Assembly (NCBI GenBank): GCA_034667465.1
Contig: JAXDJV010000024.1
Coordinates: forward strand, 186,001-250,000
Reading direction: 5' to 3'
Origin: JAOBAU01 sp034667465
GTDB taxonomy: Bacteria > Acidobacteriota > Thermoanaerobaculia > Gp7-AA8
DNA length: 64,000 bases
Shown here: piece after piece, positions 18,521-27,367 of the stretch
Numbering within the stretch: the first letter of the stretch is position 1
Layout: each line of letters opens with the position of its first letter
Translations under genes and position numbers: made by a program
Notes under the pieces: model-generated
Told to the model about the DNA's origin: nothing
The model's database searches: none
The model's input: only the letters and a program-made list of their open reading frames with translations

Positions 18521-18760
18521 ATGCCGCTCTCGTTTGCCAACGACATTGCTCCGATCTTTGCGCCGTTCTATGCGGCGATGATCTGGCGCTTCGACCTGCG
18601 CGATTACGAGCAGGTCAAAGCGAACGCCACGCTGATCGACACGTTCATCTGCGGCGATCCCGATTTCCCGCGCATGCCGCCGGCGAATTACGGTCCGCCG
18701 ATCAGCGGACAGGACATCGCCACGTTCAAAGAGTGGATCGCGCAGGGCTGCCCGCCGTAA
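18521..18760 (+). CDS. Small protein with cytochrome-like C-terminal tail, no haem motif
   Basis: The 79-residue product begins MPLSFANDIAPIFAPFYAAM and ends FKEWIAQGCPP. Both ends resemble small cytochrome-c-like proteins (opening F-x-x-D-I-x-P-I-F and closing W-I-A-Q-G-x-P), but the CxxCH that normally follows the opening is absent. It may therefore be a haem-less relative or a partner of the haem protein at 14765. A GGAGG site lies 6 bases before the ATG, which makes translation likely. It is 14 bases behind the MntP-like gene and 9 before the GAF gene. Confidence 0.7.
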   Translation: MPLSFANDIAPIFAPFYAAMIWRFDLRDYEQVKANATLIDTFICGDPDFPRMPPANYGPPISGQDIATFKEWIAQGCPP

Positions 18761-18769
18761 TCGACGCCA

Positions 18770-19180
18770 ATGCCGGAGACCGAACAGCAGCAGTGGCTCG
18801 AAGCGCTCATTGCGCGGCTCGGCGGCAGCGCCGGGACCGTTCACATTCAGCGGGATGAAGATCTTTATCTGACCGCGTCGCACAACATCCCGCCGCAGGT
18901 AATCGCCATCGTGTCGCGCGTTCCGCACGGCAAAGGGATGGCCGGCGTCGCGCAGGTAAAGAGGGCGCCGGTGCAAACCTGCAATCTCCAGACGGATCAA
19001 AGCGGCACGATCAAGCCGGGAGCGAAGGCGGTGGACGCCCAGGCCGCAATCGCGCTGCCGGTCTTGAACGCAGACGGTTCCGTCCGCGCGGTGGTCGGCA
19101 TCGCGTGGATGCGTGAAGGGGAAATCACGCCGGCCGACGAAGAATCGATGATGCAACTGGCCGCGGCGCTGCCGCATTGA
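18770..19180 (+). CDS. Small GAF-domain protein
   Basis: The 136-residue protein is one GAF domain. It runs W-L-E-A-L-I-A-R-L-G-G-S-A-G-T-V-H at the start, H-G-K-G-M-A-G-V-A in the middle, and the core strand A-A-I-A-L-P-V-L-N-A-D-G-S-V-R-A-V-V-G-I-A with a closing helix. Only one Cys (in V-Q-T-C-N-L-Q) is present, so it is not a typical free-methionine sulfoxide reductase, which uses several. It probably binds a small ligand in the cytoplasm. It sits within the seven-gene operon with short spacers on both sides. Confidence 0.75.
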   Translation: MPETEQQQWLEALIARLGGSAGTVHIQRDEDLYLTASHNIPPQVIAIVSRVPHGKGMAGVAQVKRAPVQTCNLQTDQSGTIKPGAKAVDAQAAIALPVLNADGSVRAVVGIAWMREGEITPADEESMMQLAAALPH

Positions 19181-19193
19181 GAAAGGATCGGCG

Positions 19194-21386
19194 ATGAGCG
19201 TTCTCTCGTTTCCACGAATCTATTTCAAGGGATTCATGGAGTGGGATCCCTGCACGTTCAATAACAACGACTGGTCGCAATTTCCGACCTACGATCCGAC
19301 TCACGCCGCATTGAACTGGGAATTCCTCGCAAAGCACCAGATCACGCAGGAGAATTTCACGGAGACGTTCCGGCCATGGGCGATCACCCTCGTCCCGGAT
19401 GACGTCGACAGCCCGTCCGGGCCGCGCGTTCCGTGCGAATGGAACATGTTCGGCACGCACGGCGTCTCGTTCGTGCAATACGGCGAATATACGTCGCAAA
19501 TTACCGGCGGCGACCTCGCATACGGGAAACCATCGAAGGACGATCCGATCATCGGCAACCCGATCGCAATCGCCGGCGATGGCGGCAACGGTCGCGGACG
19601 TCTCGTCGATACGAATCCCGCTTCGCCCTGGTCGACGCAGGTCTATTTCGGGCAGATGTCTTTCGGCTCCGGCGAGAACGCGGTCATTGCGCCGCGCGCA
19701 TTTCGGATGCAGTCGCGCTGGCTCAATGCGAACCGCATTTACAGCAGCGATCAGGTGCTCACCGCGCCGGCCGCCGGCATCGGTGTCTGCTTTCAGACAT
19801 GCATTCCCTACAAGCAGGTGAAATGGCCGGCCGGCTGCAAATCGGATCTCATCCATGAGCTGAAGAAAGCGGCCGCGCAGCCGGGCGCGCTCGGGATCAT
19901 GATCCGCTTCACCGGCTATGTGAACGTCTATTTCGCCAACGGCGCCTTAAACGACGAGAAGGCGACCCCCGGTAATTTCAAAGAGCTCGCCGCGGCATTG
20001 AAGGCCGGCTGGGATACGTACAACAAGAGCGGCGGAAAAGACACCTCCGGATTCTTTTCAAATCCCTGCTACAGCCACATCGTCGGGACGATCGGCGTCT
20101 GGAACGACGGCGAGCTGGCCAGCGTCCCGAGCGGCCGCACGCTGAATGCCGATCAGGCCGTCCTGCCGATGGGGATCACCAACAACGCGCCGAGCGCCGC
20201 GCCGCAGGCCGTGCGCATCGTCGGCCACGAGCTGAAATCAAATTCGATCGCGGTGACCGGATCGCCCGTTCCGCTCGGTCCGGTGGCCGTTCACATCGAT
20301 TACAAGCACAAGCTCATCTCCCTCGACCTCGGCTCCACCATGCCGGAAAACGGGACGCCCGGCTCGTGGCCGTCCGATCTGGAGAAAACCAATTTCGGCC
20401 CGCTGTCGTTGGGCGTCATGAACGGCAGCGCGTTCACCGCCATCGCCACGATTCCTTACGAGAAGTACGCGCGCGCCCCGTATGAAGCGAGCGCCGGAAT
20501 CATCGATATCCCGTTCCCCGATTCCGGCACCGAGGGGCTGCTGAAATCGGGGGCGCTGGCGATTCAGGTGGAGGGACAGACCGCGTTGCTCGAGCTGAAC
20601 CTGACCGCCGAAACCGATCGGCGCGGTATTTACCTCAATCAGGGCGAACGAACGGAATTCGAAGTTGTCGTGACGAACAACGGCGCGCGCGCCGCCGGCG
20701 TCAATATTTTGATCGCGCGATACGACTCCGGTCTCTCGCTGATCGCCACCGGCCAGCCAGGCCTCGTCAATTTCACGAACGGCAATGCGGCGACCGTCAC
20801 CGTTCCGAACGGCAATCCGCCACCACCCAACATCACCGCCGACGTCATTACCGTCACTACCGACAGGAACGGTTCCGCGAAAGTCGGCATCGTCGCGCAG
20901 AGTCCCGGATTTCCGGTCCTCGGCTTCTATCCATATATCGGCAACACGCTGCCGCCGCCGGCGCCGTCGTTCAATTTCACCGACAACGCGTTCTATACGA
21001 CCATCCGCGTTCTGCCGTTCGACGATCTCGTGCCGCAGGCCTTCATCGACGACTGGAACGCGCACAGGAATCCCGACGCCGCCTGGTCGTTCGTCTACAA
21101 CAAAATCCTTTATCTCTACGACATGCTCTTCAACGTCATGCTCGAGCACGTCAACCTCGGCAGCCGCGCAGCGGTCGAGAAAAACATCGGCCCGATCTGG
21201 TCCGCGATCTCCGCGCCGGCCGCCGTCGAAAGCACTTACGCGATGCCGATCACGCGCGACCTCTCGGCGGGCAAGCGGCTGACGCTGCAACTCTGGATCT
21301 ACCTCGTCGCCAATCACTACAACGTCCCGAATTTCGGCGTGAAATCAATTCCCGCCGGCTGGACGCCTCCCGGACGGAAGCATTGA
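19194..21386 (+). CDS. Large uncharacterised protein, FPRI family copy 1
   Basis: The 730-residue protein begins MSVLSFPRIYFKGFMEWDPC and lacks a signal peptide or membrane helix. It is rich in Asn, Gly and aromatic residues and probably mostly beta, with a helical C-terminus (about 610-720) containing F-V-Y-N-K-I-L-Y-L-Y-D-M-L-F-N-V-M and P-I-T-R-D-L-S-A-G-K-R. Its start and C-terminal helices match the protein at 23442-25379 (FPRI..KG, then VY.K.L..Y..L..VM and P.TRD.S), so the two are paralogues. About residues 480-580 include an N-N-G-A-R-A-A-G-V-N-I-L-I stretch resembling an immunoglobulin-like fold. I recognise no known function. A one-base overlap (TGATG) couples it to the TonB receptor. 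Confidence 0.8.
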   Translation: MSVLSFPRIYFKGFMEWDPCTFNNNDWSQFPTYDPTHAALNWEFLAKHQITQENFTETFRPWAITLVPDDVDSPSGPRVPCEWNMFGTHGVSFVQYGEYTSQITGGDLAYGKPSKDDPIIGNPIAIAGDGGNGRGRLVDTNPASPWSTQVYFGQMSFGSGENAVIAPRAFRMQSRWLNANRIYSSDQVLTAPAAGIGVCFQTCIPYKQVKWPAGCKSDLIHELKKAAAQPGALGIMIRFTGYVNVYFANGALNDEKATPGNFKELAAALKAGWDTYNKSGGKDTSGFFSNPCYSHIVGTIGVWNDGELASVPSGRTLNADQAVLPMGITNNAPSAAPQAVRIVGHELKSNSIAVTGSPVPLGPVAVHIDYKHKLISLDLGSTMPENGTPGSWPSDLEKTNFGPLSLGVMNGSAFTAIATIPYEKYARAPYEASAGIIDIPFPDSGTEGLLKSGALAIQVEGQTALLELNLTAETDRRGIYLNQGERTEFEVVVTNNGARAAGVNILIARYDSGLSLIATGQPGLVNFTNGNAATVTVPNGNPPPPNITADVITVTTDRNGSAKVGIVAQSPGFPVLGFYPYIGNTLPPPAPSFNFTDNAFYTTIRVLPFDDLVPQAFIDDWNAHRNPDAAWSFVYNKILYLYDMLFNVMLEHVNLGSRAAVEKNIGPIWSAISAPAAVESTYAMPITRDLSAGKRLTLQLWIYLVANHYNVPNFGVKSIPAGWTPPGRKH

Positions 21387-23350
21387 TGATTACCCTCGGG
21401 CTCCTGTTGTTGCTGGCGACGGCCGACGATGCCGTGCCGGTCGTGCGCAAAGAGATCGTCGTCACTCCCGAGCGCGGCGCCGCGGCGCGCGATCAGGTCG
21501 CCGCCGCGGTCACAGTGCTGACGCGCGAACAGATCGAGCGGCTGCCCGCCGAGTCGTTAGCCGAGATCGTCAACACGATTCCCGGCATGACGATGTATTT
21601 CGATGCGCCGGGCGCTGGCGCGCCGATGATCACCTCGCGCGGATTTTTCGGCGGCGGCGAAGTTGAATACGTGAAGCTGCTCGTCGACGGCGTACCGGCC
21701 GGCGACGTCGAATCGGGACTCATCGACTGGCGGCACATTCGCGTCGCCGACATCGAGCGGATCGAAGTGCTGCGCGGTCCCGGCTCGTCGCTCTATGGCG
21801 ACGCGTCGATGGGCGGCGTCATTCAGGTATTCACGCGCCGCGGCACGAACGGCGATGCGCAAAGCGGCGATCTCCATCTCTCCACCGGCGCGCTCGGCAG
21901 CCATGCCGCCGACGTCTTCGTGAAGCACGACGCCGGCGCGCTGCGAATCGCACTCAATGGACTCGTCGCGACGTCGAACGGCTATCGCGCGCACTCCGCG
22001 TCGCGCGAAAGCGGCGGCGATCTCACGCTGCAGCGCGTCGACGATCGCAGCCGGCTGCAGTTCACCGCGTCGCTGGCGTCGCTCGATCGCGAAGAACCGG
22101 GACCGCTCACGGCCGCGGAGGTCTCGAAAGATCGCCGCGGCTCGAACGCAGCGTTTCGTCTCGATCGCGAAAAGAGCGATCGTCATCGCTACGCGCTCAG
22201 CTACGACGCGTTCGGAACGCTGCCGATTCGCGCGGCCGTTTACGCGTCGGACCGCAGCACCGATTTTCCGCGAACGCTCCTCTTCGCGCCGGGATTCGGC
22301 AGCACGCTCGAACGCCATATCGACACCGACAGCGTCGGCGGACTGTTCGAAGTCGCGCACGAGTGGCGGAACACGTCGCTGCGCGTTGGTACCGACATGC
22401 AGCGCGCGTCGCTGCGCGCGCATTACGACGATTCGCACGGAACGCTCGTCGGTTCCGCGAACGCGCATCGCGATCAGAAAGCGTTCTTCACGACCGGCGA
22501 CTGGCAGGCAGACGAGCGTCTTCGCATCAGCGCCGGACTGCGCTTCGATGACATTCGCGACGAGCGCGCCGGCACCGAACATCGCTCCGCCTGGTCGCCA
22601 CGTCTCGGCGCCACGTTTCGCCTGAGCAACGCCGGCGATGCCGCGCCGATCGTCCTCTTCGCGCAACTCGCCGGTGCCTTTAAAGCGCCGACGCTCGATC
22701 AGCTCTTCGATCCGCGTCCCTTCCCGGGACCGGGCGGCTCGAGCTTTACGATCTCCAATCCATCGCTCAAACCGCAGCGCGCGCGCAACGCGGAGATCGG
22801 CGTCAGTCAAAGCTCCGGCCGCGCGAACTGGATGGTCAGCGCGTACCGGATGAACGTCGTCGACGAGATCGATTTCGATCCGCAGACGTTCACGTACAAG
22901 AACATCGGCCGCAGCCAGCACACCGGCGTCGAAGCGATGGCTGAACTGACGCATGGAATCGTGCAGCCGACGATCACCTGGGCGTGGACGCGCGTCGAAT
23001 CAGGTGATTCGCCCGGCACGCAGCTCAAGAACATTCCGGAGCACGTCGCGCAATTACTGCTGCACTCCACGCTGCCGGGCGCCGTCGGCGCATCGATCGG
23101 ATATCGATGGGAGCACGGCCGCTTCGCCGATGACGCCGGCCAGTACGCGCTCCCCGACGTCCACAGCGTCAGCGCGAAACTCGAGCGTGCGTTTGGCCGC
23201 TTACGCGCCGAGCTCGAAATCCGCAATCTGCTCGACAGCCACGACACATACCTCGGCTACACGCTCAGTGATTTCGCCGGACGTCCGACGCTGATGGAGT
23301 TCCCGGCGCCGGGACGAACGGCGCGCATCGGCCTGACGTGGCGGTTCTGA
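21386..23350 (+). CDS. TonB-dependent outer-membrane receptor
   Basis: The 654-residue protein has a short signal (MITLGLLLLLATADD), a TonB-box-like strand (KEIVVTPER), and a plug domain with R-L-P-A-E-S-L-A-E-I-V-N-T-I-P-G-M and VLRGPGSSLYGDASMGGVIQ. A beta-barrel follows, ending in Phe (I-G-L-T-W-R-F), as outer-membrane proteins do. The size and plug resemble BtuB/FepA-type receptors. ATG 21386 overlaps the previous stop; the TTG three bases earlier is less likely. It closes the operon, so it probably imports a cofactor, metal or substrate for the haem/PQQ-type proteins. That role is inferred. The palindrome at 23355 directly follows its stop. Confidence 0.88.
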   Translation: MITLGLLLLLATADDAVPVVRKEIVVTPERGAAARDQVAAAVTVLTREQIERLPAESLAEIVNTIPGMTMYFDAPGAGAPMITSRGFFGGGEVEYVKLLVDGVPAGDVESGLIDWRHIRVADIERIEVLRGPGSSLYGDASMGGVIQVFTRRGTNGDAQSGDLHLSTGALGSHAADVFVKHDAGALRIALNGLVATSNGYRAHSASRESGGDLTLQRVDDRSRLQFTASLASLDREEPGPLTAAEVSKDRRGSNAAFRLDREKSDRHRYALSYDAFGTLPIRAAVYASDRSTDFPRTLLFAPGFGSTLERHIDTDSVGGLFEVAHEWRNTSLRVGTDMQRASLRAHYDDSHGTLVGSANAHRDQKAFFTTGDWQADERLRISAGLRFDDIRDERAGTEHRSAWSPRLGATFRLSNAGDAAPIVLFAQLAGAFKAPTLDQLFDPRPFPGPGGSSFTISNPSLKPQRARNAEIGVSQSSGRANWMVSAYRMNVVDEIDFDPQTFTYKNIGRSQHTGVEAMAELTHGIVQPTITWAWTRVESGDSPGTQLKNIPEHVAQLLLHSTLPGAVGASIGYRWEHGRFADDAGQYALPDVHSVSAKLERAFGRLRAELEIRNLLDSHDTYLGYTLSDFAGRPTLMEFPAPGRTARIGLTWRF

Positions 23351-23354
23351 GCCG

Positions 23355-23453
23355 CCGTCATCCTGAGCGTTAGCGAAGGATCTGCGCGGGGCGGGGCGCG
23401 CTACCGCAGCGAGTCCCACCGCCCGGATCCTTCGCTAACGCTCAGGATGACGG
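23355..23453. repeat. Long inverted repeat, CCTGAGCG family, copy 1
   Basis: Perfect 28-bp arms (23355-23382 and 23426-23453, beginning CCGTCATCCTGAGCG) enclose a 43-base G/C-rich loop. It lies between two convergent genes and can act as a bidirectional terminator. The right arm carries the stop codon and last codons of the minus-strand gene. A variant copy with AAG in place of TTA occurs at 63676-63756. Confidence 0.85.
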
Positions 23454-25379
23454 GCGCTTCACCTTCCGGCACCACGCCCGCAATAACTGCCTCCGGCTTT
23501 GCGACATATCGCGCGTGCGCGGCATGTAGTGCGTCGTCATCCAAAGCGATTTCTCCGTCGCATCGAGAATCGCCTGAGCGTTGTCTTTCACAGCCTTTTC
23601 CGAGCTGAGGTCGATGAACTTGTTCATGACCGGATAAAGCAGGTAATACGTCCGCAGCACTTTCGCGTAGACGACGTCGAACGTCAGCTGCCTGTTGCCG
23701 ACCGGTTCCGGTCCGGCCGGCTCGACGTAATAGCGGGAGAAATCCTCATTGTTCGGCAGAATGCGCAGGCTGATGGACGGCGCATTGGTGACCCACGGCG
23801 GATTCATGAACGTGCTGTAGCTCTGCGGCGGATAATTGGCCGGAGGGACAGAGCCCGCCGCCTGCGCGGTGAACGTGAAGAGATAATTACCCGGCTGCGA
23901 TGTATCGACGACGATCGGATCGCCGGTACGCAAATTCGTATTGATCGCGATGGCATTGCCGGGCGACTGCAGCGGAATGGAGCGATATTGCCAGACCGTG
24001 ATCGGCGGACATTCTTTTCCGGTCAGCAATTGTCCGCGGCGATAAGCGGAGACGGTCAGCAGCTCTTCTGTTCCCTGATTCAGGAAACGATCGCTGGTGC
24101 CGTGCTGCTCCGCATAAATCGCCTGCTGGTTCGTGACGAAATAGAAATCGGTCTCGCCGAGGACCGTTCCCCATATCGGATGAACGAGCTGGAATGAGGC
24201 ATTGGCGTCCCGCAGCACCGCCTGCGCGTCTGTATTCTTCGAAATGTCGAAATCGAAGACCCAGCCGGCCTGATCGCCGGCGCTGGTGTCGGTGTAATTG
24301 ATCGCGCCGATCGTCGCCGATTTTCCGCTGCTGTCGGTCGCGACGAGCGTAACCGGACCGAAGTCGTATTTGTCGTTGCTGGTACCCAGGTAGTAATCGG
24401 GAAACGTCGCCGCGAAATCGGCCGAGAGTCGGTTGCCGAAGCGCTGCATCACCGCCGGCGCAAGCGCGATCAGGCCATTATTGCCGTTGTTGTTCGTCCC
24501 GGCCGGCGTCGGAATCGCGGCCGTGTTCGAGATCAGCAGACGGCCGGTCGGTCCGGTCACGATCTTCTCGTCCGCATAGAGCGGCGCGATCGTGGCGATG
24601 AACTCCATCGTCGACGCGTTCATCCCCTTCTCTTCATACATCTTTTCGATCGCGTCGTTTCCGGTGATCTTCTGCATCGGCCGGTAGAGGTAATAGCGAA
24701 AGATGACGCCGGCGATTTTCGGATCCTGGAATTCCGGGATATTGATGATGCATCCCGGCCCCTTCAGCATTACGTGATAGACGTAACCGCCGGCGCCGCC
24801 ATCGGCCGTCAGATTGACGTTTCGATAGAAATTCAACCACTGGCACGCGCCCTTCGACGGCTTTCCCTGAATCGCCTTCGCGGTGCCGTTCATCAGCGTC
24901 AACTGATCGATGAAGAACTGCGTTGCCGGCGGCGAGCCTTCGGAATTCACATCTGTGATCCCGCCCGTGTACGTCAGCGACGAGCCGATCATCGACGTCA
25001 GCGGCACCTTGCTGTCGGCCGCCGAATAAATCGTATCCGGCGCCGTCTGCACGCCGATGACGCTTGCCGACAACACCTTCGAAGCCATGTCGCCGTAATA
25101 GTTCCACTCGGCCGGGATGATCTGTTTCGTCTTGCAGGGATTCGACGACGACGTGAACGGCTGCGCCTTCTGCACCCACGCGATGAACTGGTCGTCCGAC
25201 ATCCCGTACGTCTGCGCCTCGACGAGCTTCGAATCGATCAGCGCCAGCGTCTGCCCGCCGAACGGTCCCCAGCTCGCGGGGAACGTCACCGCCCCGGCGT
25301 AATCGTCGTTGTTGGCGGTCCCGGGAGTGAGCTGGAGCATACCCTTGACGTTGATCCGCGGAAAATCGAACAGACTCAT
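23442..25379 (-). CDS. Large uncharacterised protein, FPRI family copy 2
   Basis: The 645-residue protein begins MSLFDFPRINVKGMLQLTPG and is a paralogue of the 19194-21386 product. Both share the FPRI..KG start, an N-N-x-D-(W/Y) motif near residue 25, and a similar C-terminal helical region (F-D-V-V-Y-A-K-V-L-R-T-Y-Y-L-L-Y, then H-Y-M-P-R-T-R-D-M-S). There is no signal peptide or membrane segment. AAAGGAGAT lies 7 bases before ATG 25379; an upstream in-frame start at 25442 lacks such a site. The last two codons (S-S) and the stop come from the inverted repeat, suggesting the repeat's arrival set the present C-terminus. Function unknown; it converges on the TonB receptor gene. Confidence 0.8.
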   Translation of the reverse strand: MSLFDFPRINVKGMLQLTPGTANNDDYAGAVTFPASWGPFGGQTLALIDSKLVEAQTYGMSDDQFIAWVQKAQPFTSSSNPCKTKQIIPAEWNYYGDMASKVLSASVIGVQTAPDTIYSAADSKVPLTSMIGSSLTYTGGITDVNSEGSPPATQFFIDQLTLMNGTAKAIQGKPSKGACQWLNFYRNVNLTADGGAGGYVYHVMLKGPGCIINIPEFQDPKIAGVIFRYYLYRPMQKITGNDAIEKMYEEKGMNASTMEFIATIAPLYADEKIVTGPTGRLLISNTAAIPTPAGTNNNGNNGLIALAPAVMQRFGNRLSADFAATFPDYYLGTSNDKYDFGPVTLVATDSSGKSATIGAINYTDTSAGDQAGWVFDFDISKNTDAQAVLRDANASFQLVHPIWGTVLGETDFYFVTNQQAIYAEQHGTSDRFLNQGTEELLTVSAYRRGQLLTGKECPPITVWQYRSIPLQSPGNAIAINTNLRTGDPIVVDTSQPGNYLFTFTAQAAGSVPPANYPPQSYSTFMNPPWVTNAPSISLRILPNNEDFSRYYVEPAGPEPVGNRQLTFDVVYAKVLRTYYLLYPVMNKFIDLSSEKAVKDNAQAILDATEKSLWMTTHYMPRTRDMSQSRRQLLRAWCRKVKRPSS

Positions 25380-25438
25380 TTGGGGGATCTCCTTTCGGGA
25401 GCGACCTCCGCAAATGATAACGGACTGCCTGCCCGATA

Positions 25439-25987
25439 TCACCCCTTAATTTGATCCGGTGACGGACGGAAAAGCCACCAGAGCGCGAAGGCGGCGCCGA
25501 ACTCGCCGATCAGCGAGTAGAAGTGCGCTCCCGCTCCCCAGAAGTTGGCCGCGGCCGCGCCATAGTGAACGCGGCTCCACGGCCCGAGGCGGAGCGCGTA
25601 GATCGACTGGACGTTCATGATGATCGCGGCGACGTGGACCGGCACGAGCAGCACGGTCGCGAGCAGCCAGGCGCGGATATTCCGGTCGTGCAACGGGCGG
25701 CGGCTGACGGCGAAGAGCGTCGTCAGCAGGACGATATTCGCCGTCAGGTCCATCAGTGTCAGTCCGGGGCGCGGCGACTGCGGCGGGAAATCAGCGCGAT
25801 CGATCGTCAGCTCCGTTCCGGTGGCGATGATGCTCGTCACCGCCGGACGTTCCCACATTCGAATCAGGGGCTCGCTCAGCGCGGCGAGCACGCGCGCATA
25901 AGGAGCAGATAACGCCCACCAGAAGGCAATGCCGAAAATGAATCCCGCCGCTCCTTTAGCGAGATTCGAGCGGAGGTCTTTCGGCAA
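25439..25987 (-). CDS. Exosortase H-associated membrane protein
   Basis: The 182-residue protein has about four hydrophobic segments (about 10-30, 82-98, 105-125, 155-172). It matches in size, position and topology the membrane protein regularly encoded beside exosortase H. It starts with TTG at 25987, inside the exosortase gene's 3' end (32-base overlap), with TGGAG 8 bases upstream, so the two are translationally coupled. It likely assists sorting of the CTERM-tagged protein encoded at the head of the operon; the mechanism is unknown. Confidence 0.75.
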   Translation of the reverse strand: MPKDLRSNLAKGAAGFIFGIAFWWALSAPYARVLAALSEPLIRMWERPAVTSIIATGTELTIDRADFPPQSPRPGLTLMDLTANIVLLTTLFAVSRRPLHDRNIRAWLLATVLLVPVHVAAIIMNVQSIYALRLGPWSRVHYGAAAANFWGAGAHFYSLIGEFGAAFALWWLFRPSPDQIKG

Positions 25988-26492
25988 ATTTCAGGCTCCA
26001 GAACACGAATAGCGAGATGGCTGCAAGGATGATCAGCGATTGCCAGACGGCGACGTGAAAGAAATCGAATACCTGACGGTGATGCTCGCCGAGCCAGAAT
26101 AAAGAGCTGAGCCGCACGAGGTTCAGTAATTCGATGGCGACGCCGGACGCGGCGATCCCGAGCAGCCGCGACCGAAGCGATGCCGGAAATGCGAGGATCG
26201 CCGCGATCAGCAATATCGCGGCCTCAACTCCATTACAGCCATTGTGAACGTCGAGCGCGAACGACGGCGATCGCATCACCGTTCCGGTCACGACAATGCC
26301 GCTCCCGATTCCGCCCAGGAATGCCGCCGCACAGCGCGCGACCAATGCGGTGAACGGCACGATGACGTGATCGTTCACCGCATTGAGCGCCACCACGGCG
26401 TACAGCACGACCATTCCCGCGACGAACCTCGCGATGAAGACGAGTCGCGGTTTGAGCGGCCGCGTTTCCGGCGCGGTCCTTTGGGCTTTCAC
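25956..26492 (-). CDS. xrtH: Exosortase H
   Basis: A 178-residue multi-pass inner-membrane transpeptidase-like enzyme. The exosortase catalytic triad is visible: C86 in DVHNGCNGVEA, R127 in LLNLVRLSS and H146 in VFDFFHVAVW. The short length matches exosortase H, which processes proteins with an IPTL-type C-terminal signal, cutting the tail and probably attaching the protein to the cell envelope. The upstream gene (4-base gap) encodes just such a protein. The start is GTG 26492. The symbol follows the family naming; assignment rests on motif, length and neighbour. Confidence 0.85.
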   Translation of the reverse strand: MKAQRTAPETRPLKPRLVFIARFVAGMVVLYAVVALNAVNDHVIVPFTALVARCAAAFLGGIGSGIVVTGTVMRSPSFALDVHNGCNGVEAAILLIAAILAFPASLRSRLLGIAASGVAIELLNLVRLSSLFWLGEHHRQVFDFFHVAVWQSLIILAAISLFVFWSLKFAERPPLESR

Positions 26493-26496
26493 GACG

Positions 26497-27303
26497 TCAG
26501 ATCGACAGTCGCTTCATGACGAACAGTCCGGCCACGGCGAGCAGGATCGTCAATGCCGTCAGTCCGACCCAGTCGAGCGTCGGGCCGCCTGCAGGCCCAC
26601 CACCGCCGGGCGGCGCCAGCACGCACGCGTTTACCGTGTTGGTATCAAGTGTCACCGCGCCATTCCGCGCCAGCGTTCTGCCGGACGTTGTGGCGCCGGT
26701 CGTCACCGTAATGCTGCTCAGCGCCAGAATGTCGCCCTGCAGCGACGAGCCGGTTCCAAGCGTCGCGGAGCTGCCGACCTGCCAGAACACATTCGTCGGA
26801 CACGCACCGGCGTTGTTGATCAGCAGTACCGTTGAACCGCTCGCGGTCGTGAGCGTGCTGCCGATCTGGAAGACGAACAGTGCGTTCGGATTGCCCTGCA
26901 TGTTCAACGTCAGTCCACCGGTGAGGCCTGCAGAGGTGGCAAAACAGTAGACGCCGGGCGTCAGAACCATGCTGCCGAGATTCTGTCCGGTCAAATCGGT
27001 GCCGCATGGCAAACCGGCGGCGGCGTTGTACGCGGTTGTGAGGTCGTTCTGCGCCTGCTGGGCCACCGCGTCGTTCGAATGAATCGATCCTCCGACGACG
27101 GTTCCGGGAGGAAATCCTGTGACCGCCGATCCGGGAGAAACGCCCAACTGGCCGGTGACGACGGTCGGTCCGGTATTTGTCACGGTCGAACCGCCGAGCA
27201 CACCGAAATTTTGCGCCGTACCGAGGGGAACCTGTGCGATCGCGCTCGACGGAATCGCGATCAGGACAAAGAGAATCAACAGCGCTGCGTGTGTACGTTT
27301 CAT
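26497..27303 (-). CDS. DUF3494 ice-binding-type protein with CTERM tail
   Basis: The 268-residue secreted protein has a signal peptide (to S-S-A-I-A-Q), then one DUF3494 beta-solenoid domain: LGTAQNFGVLGGSTVTNTGP, V-T-G-Q-L-G-V-S-P-G, D-L-T-T-A-Y-N-A, L-T-P-G-V-Y, F-Q-I-G-S-T-L and a run of Thr/Gly-rich turns. After a Gly/Pro linker the C-terminus reads GPTLDWVGL, a hydrophobic helix and K-R-L, a variant of the IPTLxxWG-CTERM sorting signal recognised by exosortase H. The exosortase gene is next in the operon. Family members bind ice or act as surface adhesins. A promoter at 27368-27396 precedes it. Confidence 0.87.
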   Translation of the reverse strand: MKRTHAALLILFVLIAIPSSAIAQVPLGTAQNFGVLGGSTVTNTGPTVVTGQLGVSPGSAVTGFPPGTVVGGSIHSNDAVAQQAQNDLTTAYNAAAGLPCGTDLTGQNLGSMVLTPGVYCFATSAGLTGGLTLNMQGNPNALFVFQIGSTLTTASGSTVLLINNAGACPTNVFWQVGSSATLGTGSSLQGDILALSSITVTTGATTSGRTLARNGAVTLDTNTVNACVLAPPGGGGPAGGPTLDWVGLTALTILLAVAGLFVMKRLSI

Positions 27304-27367
27304 TGGAGTCTCGCTTTCCTGTCAAAAAGGCCGACGGCGCCGTTGGTGTTCGCCGCGATTGCGCGGC

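Noticed and set aside
18770..19180. Free methionine-R-sulfoxide reductase for the GAF protein
   Set aside because: Only one cysteine is present; known enzymes rely on several.
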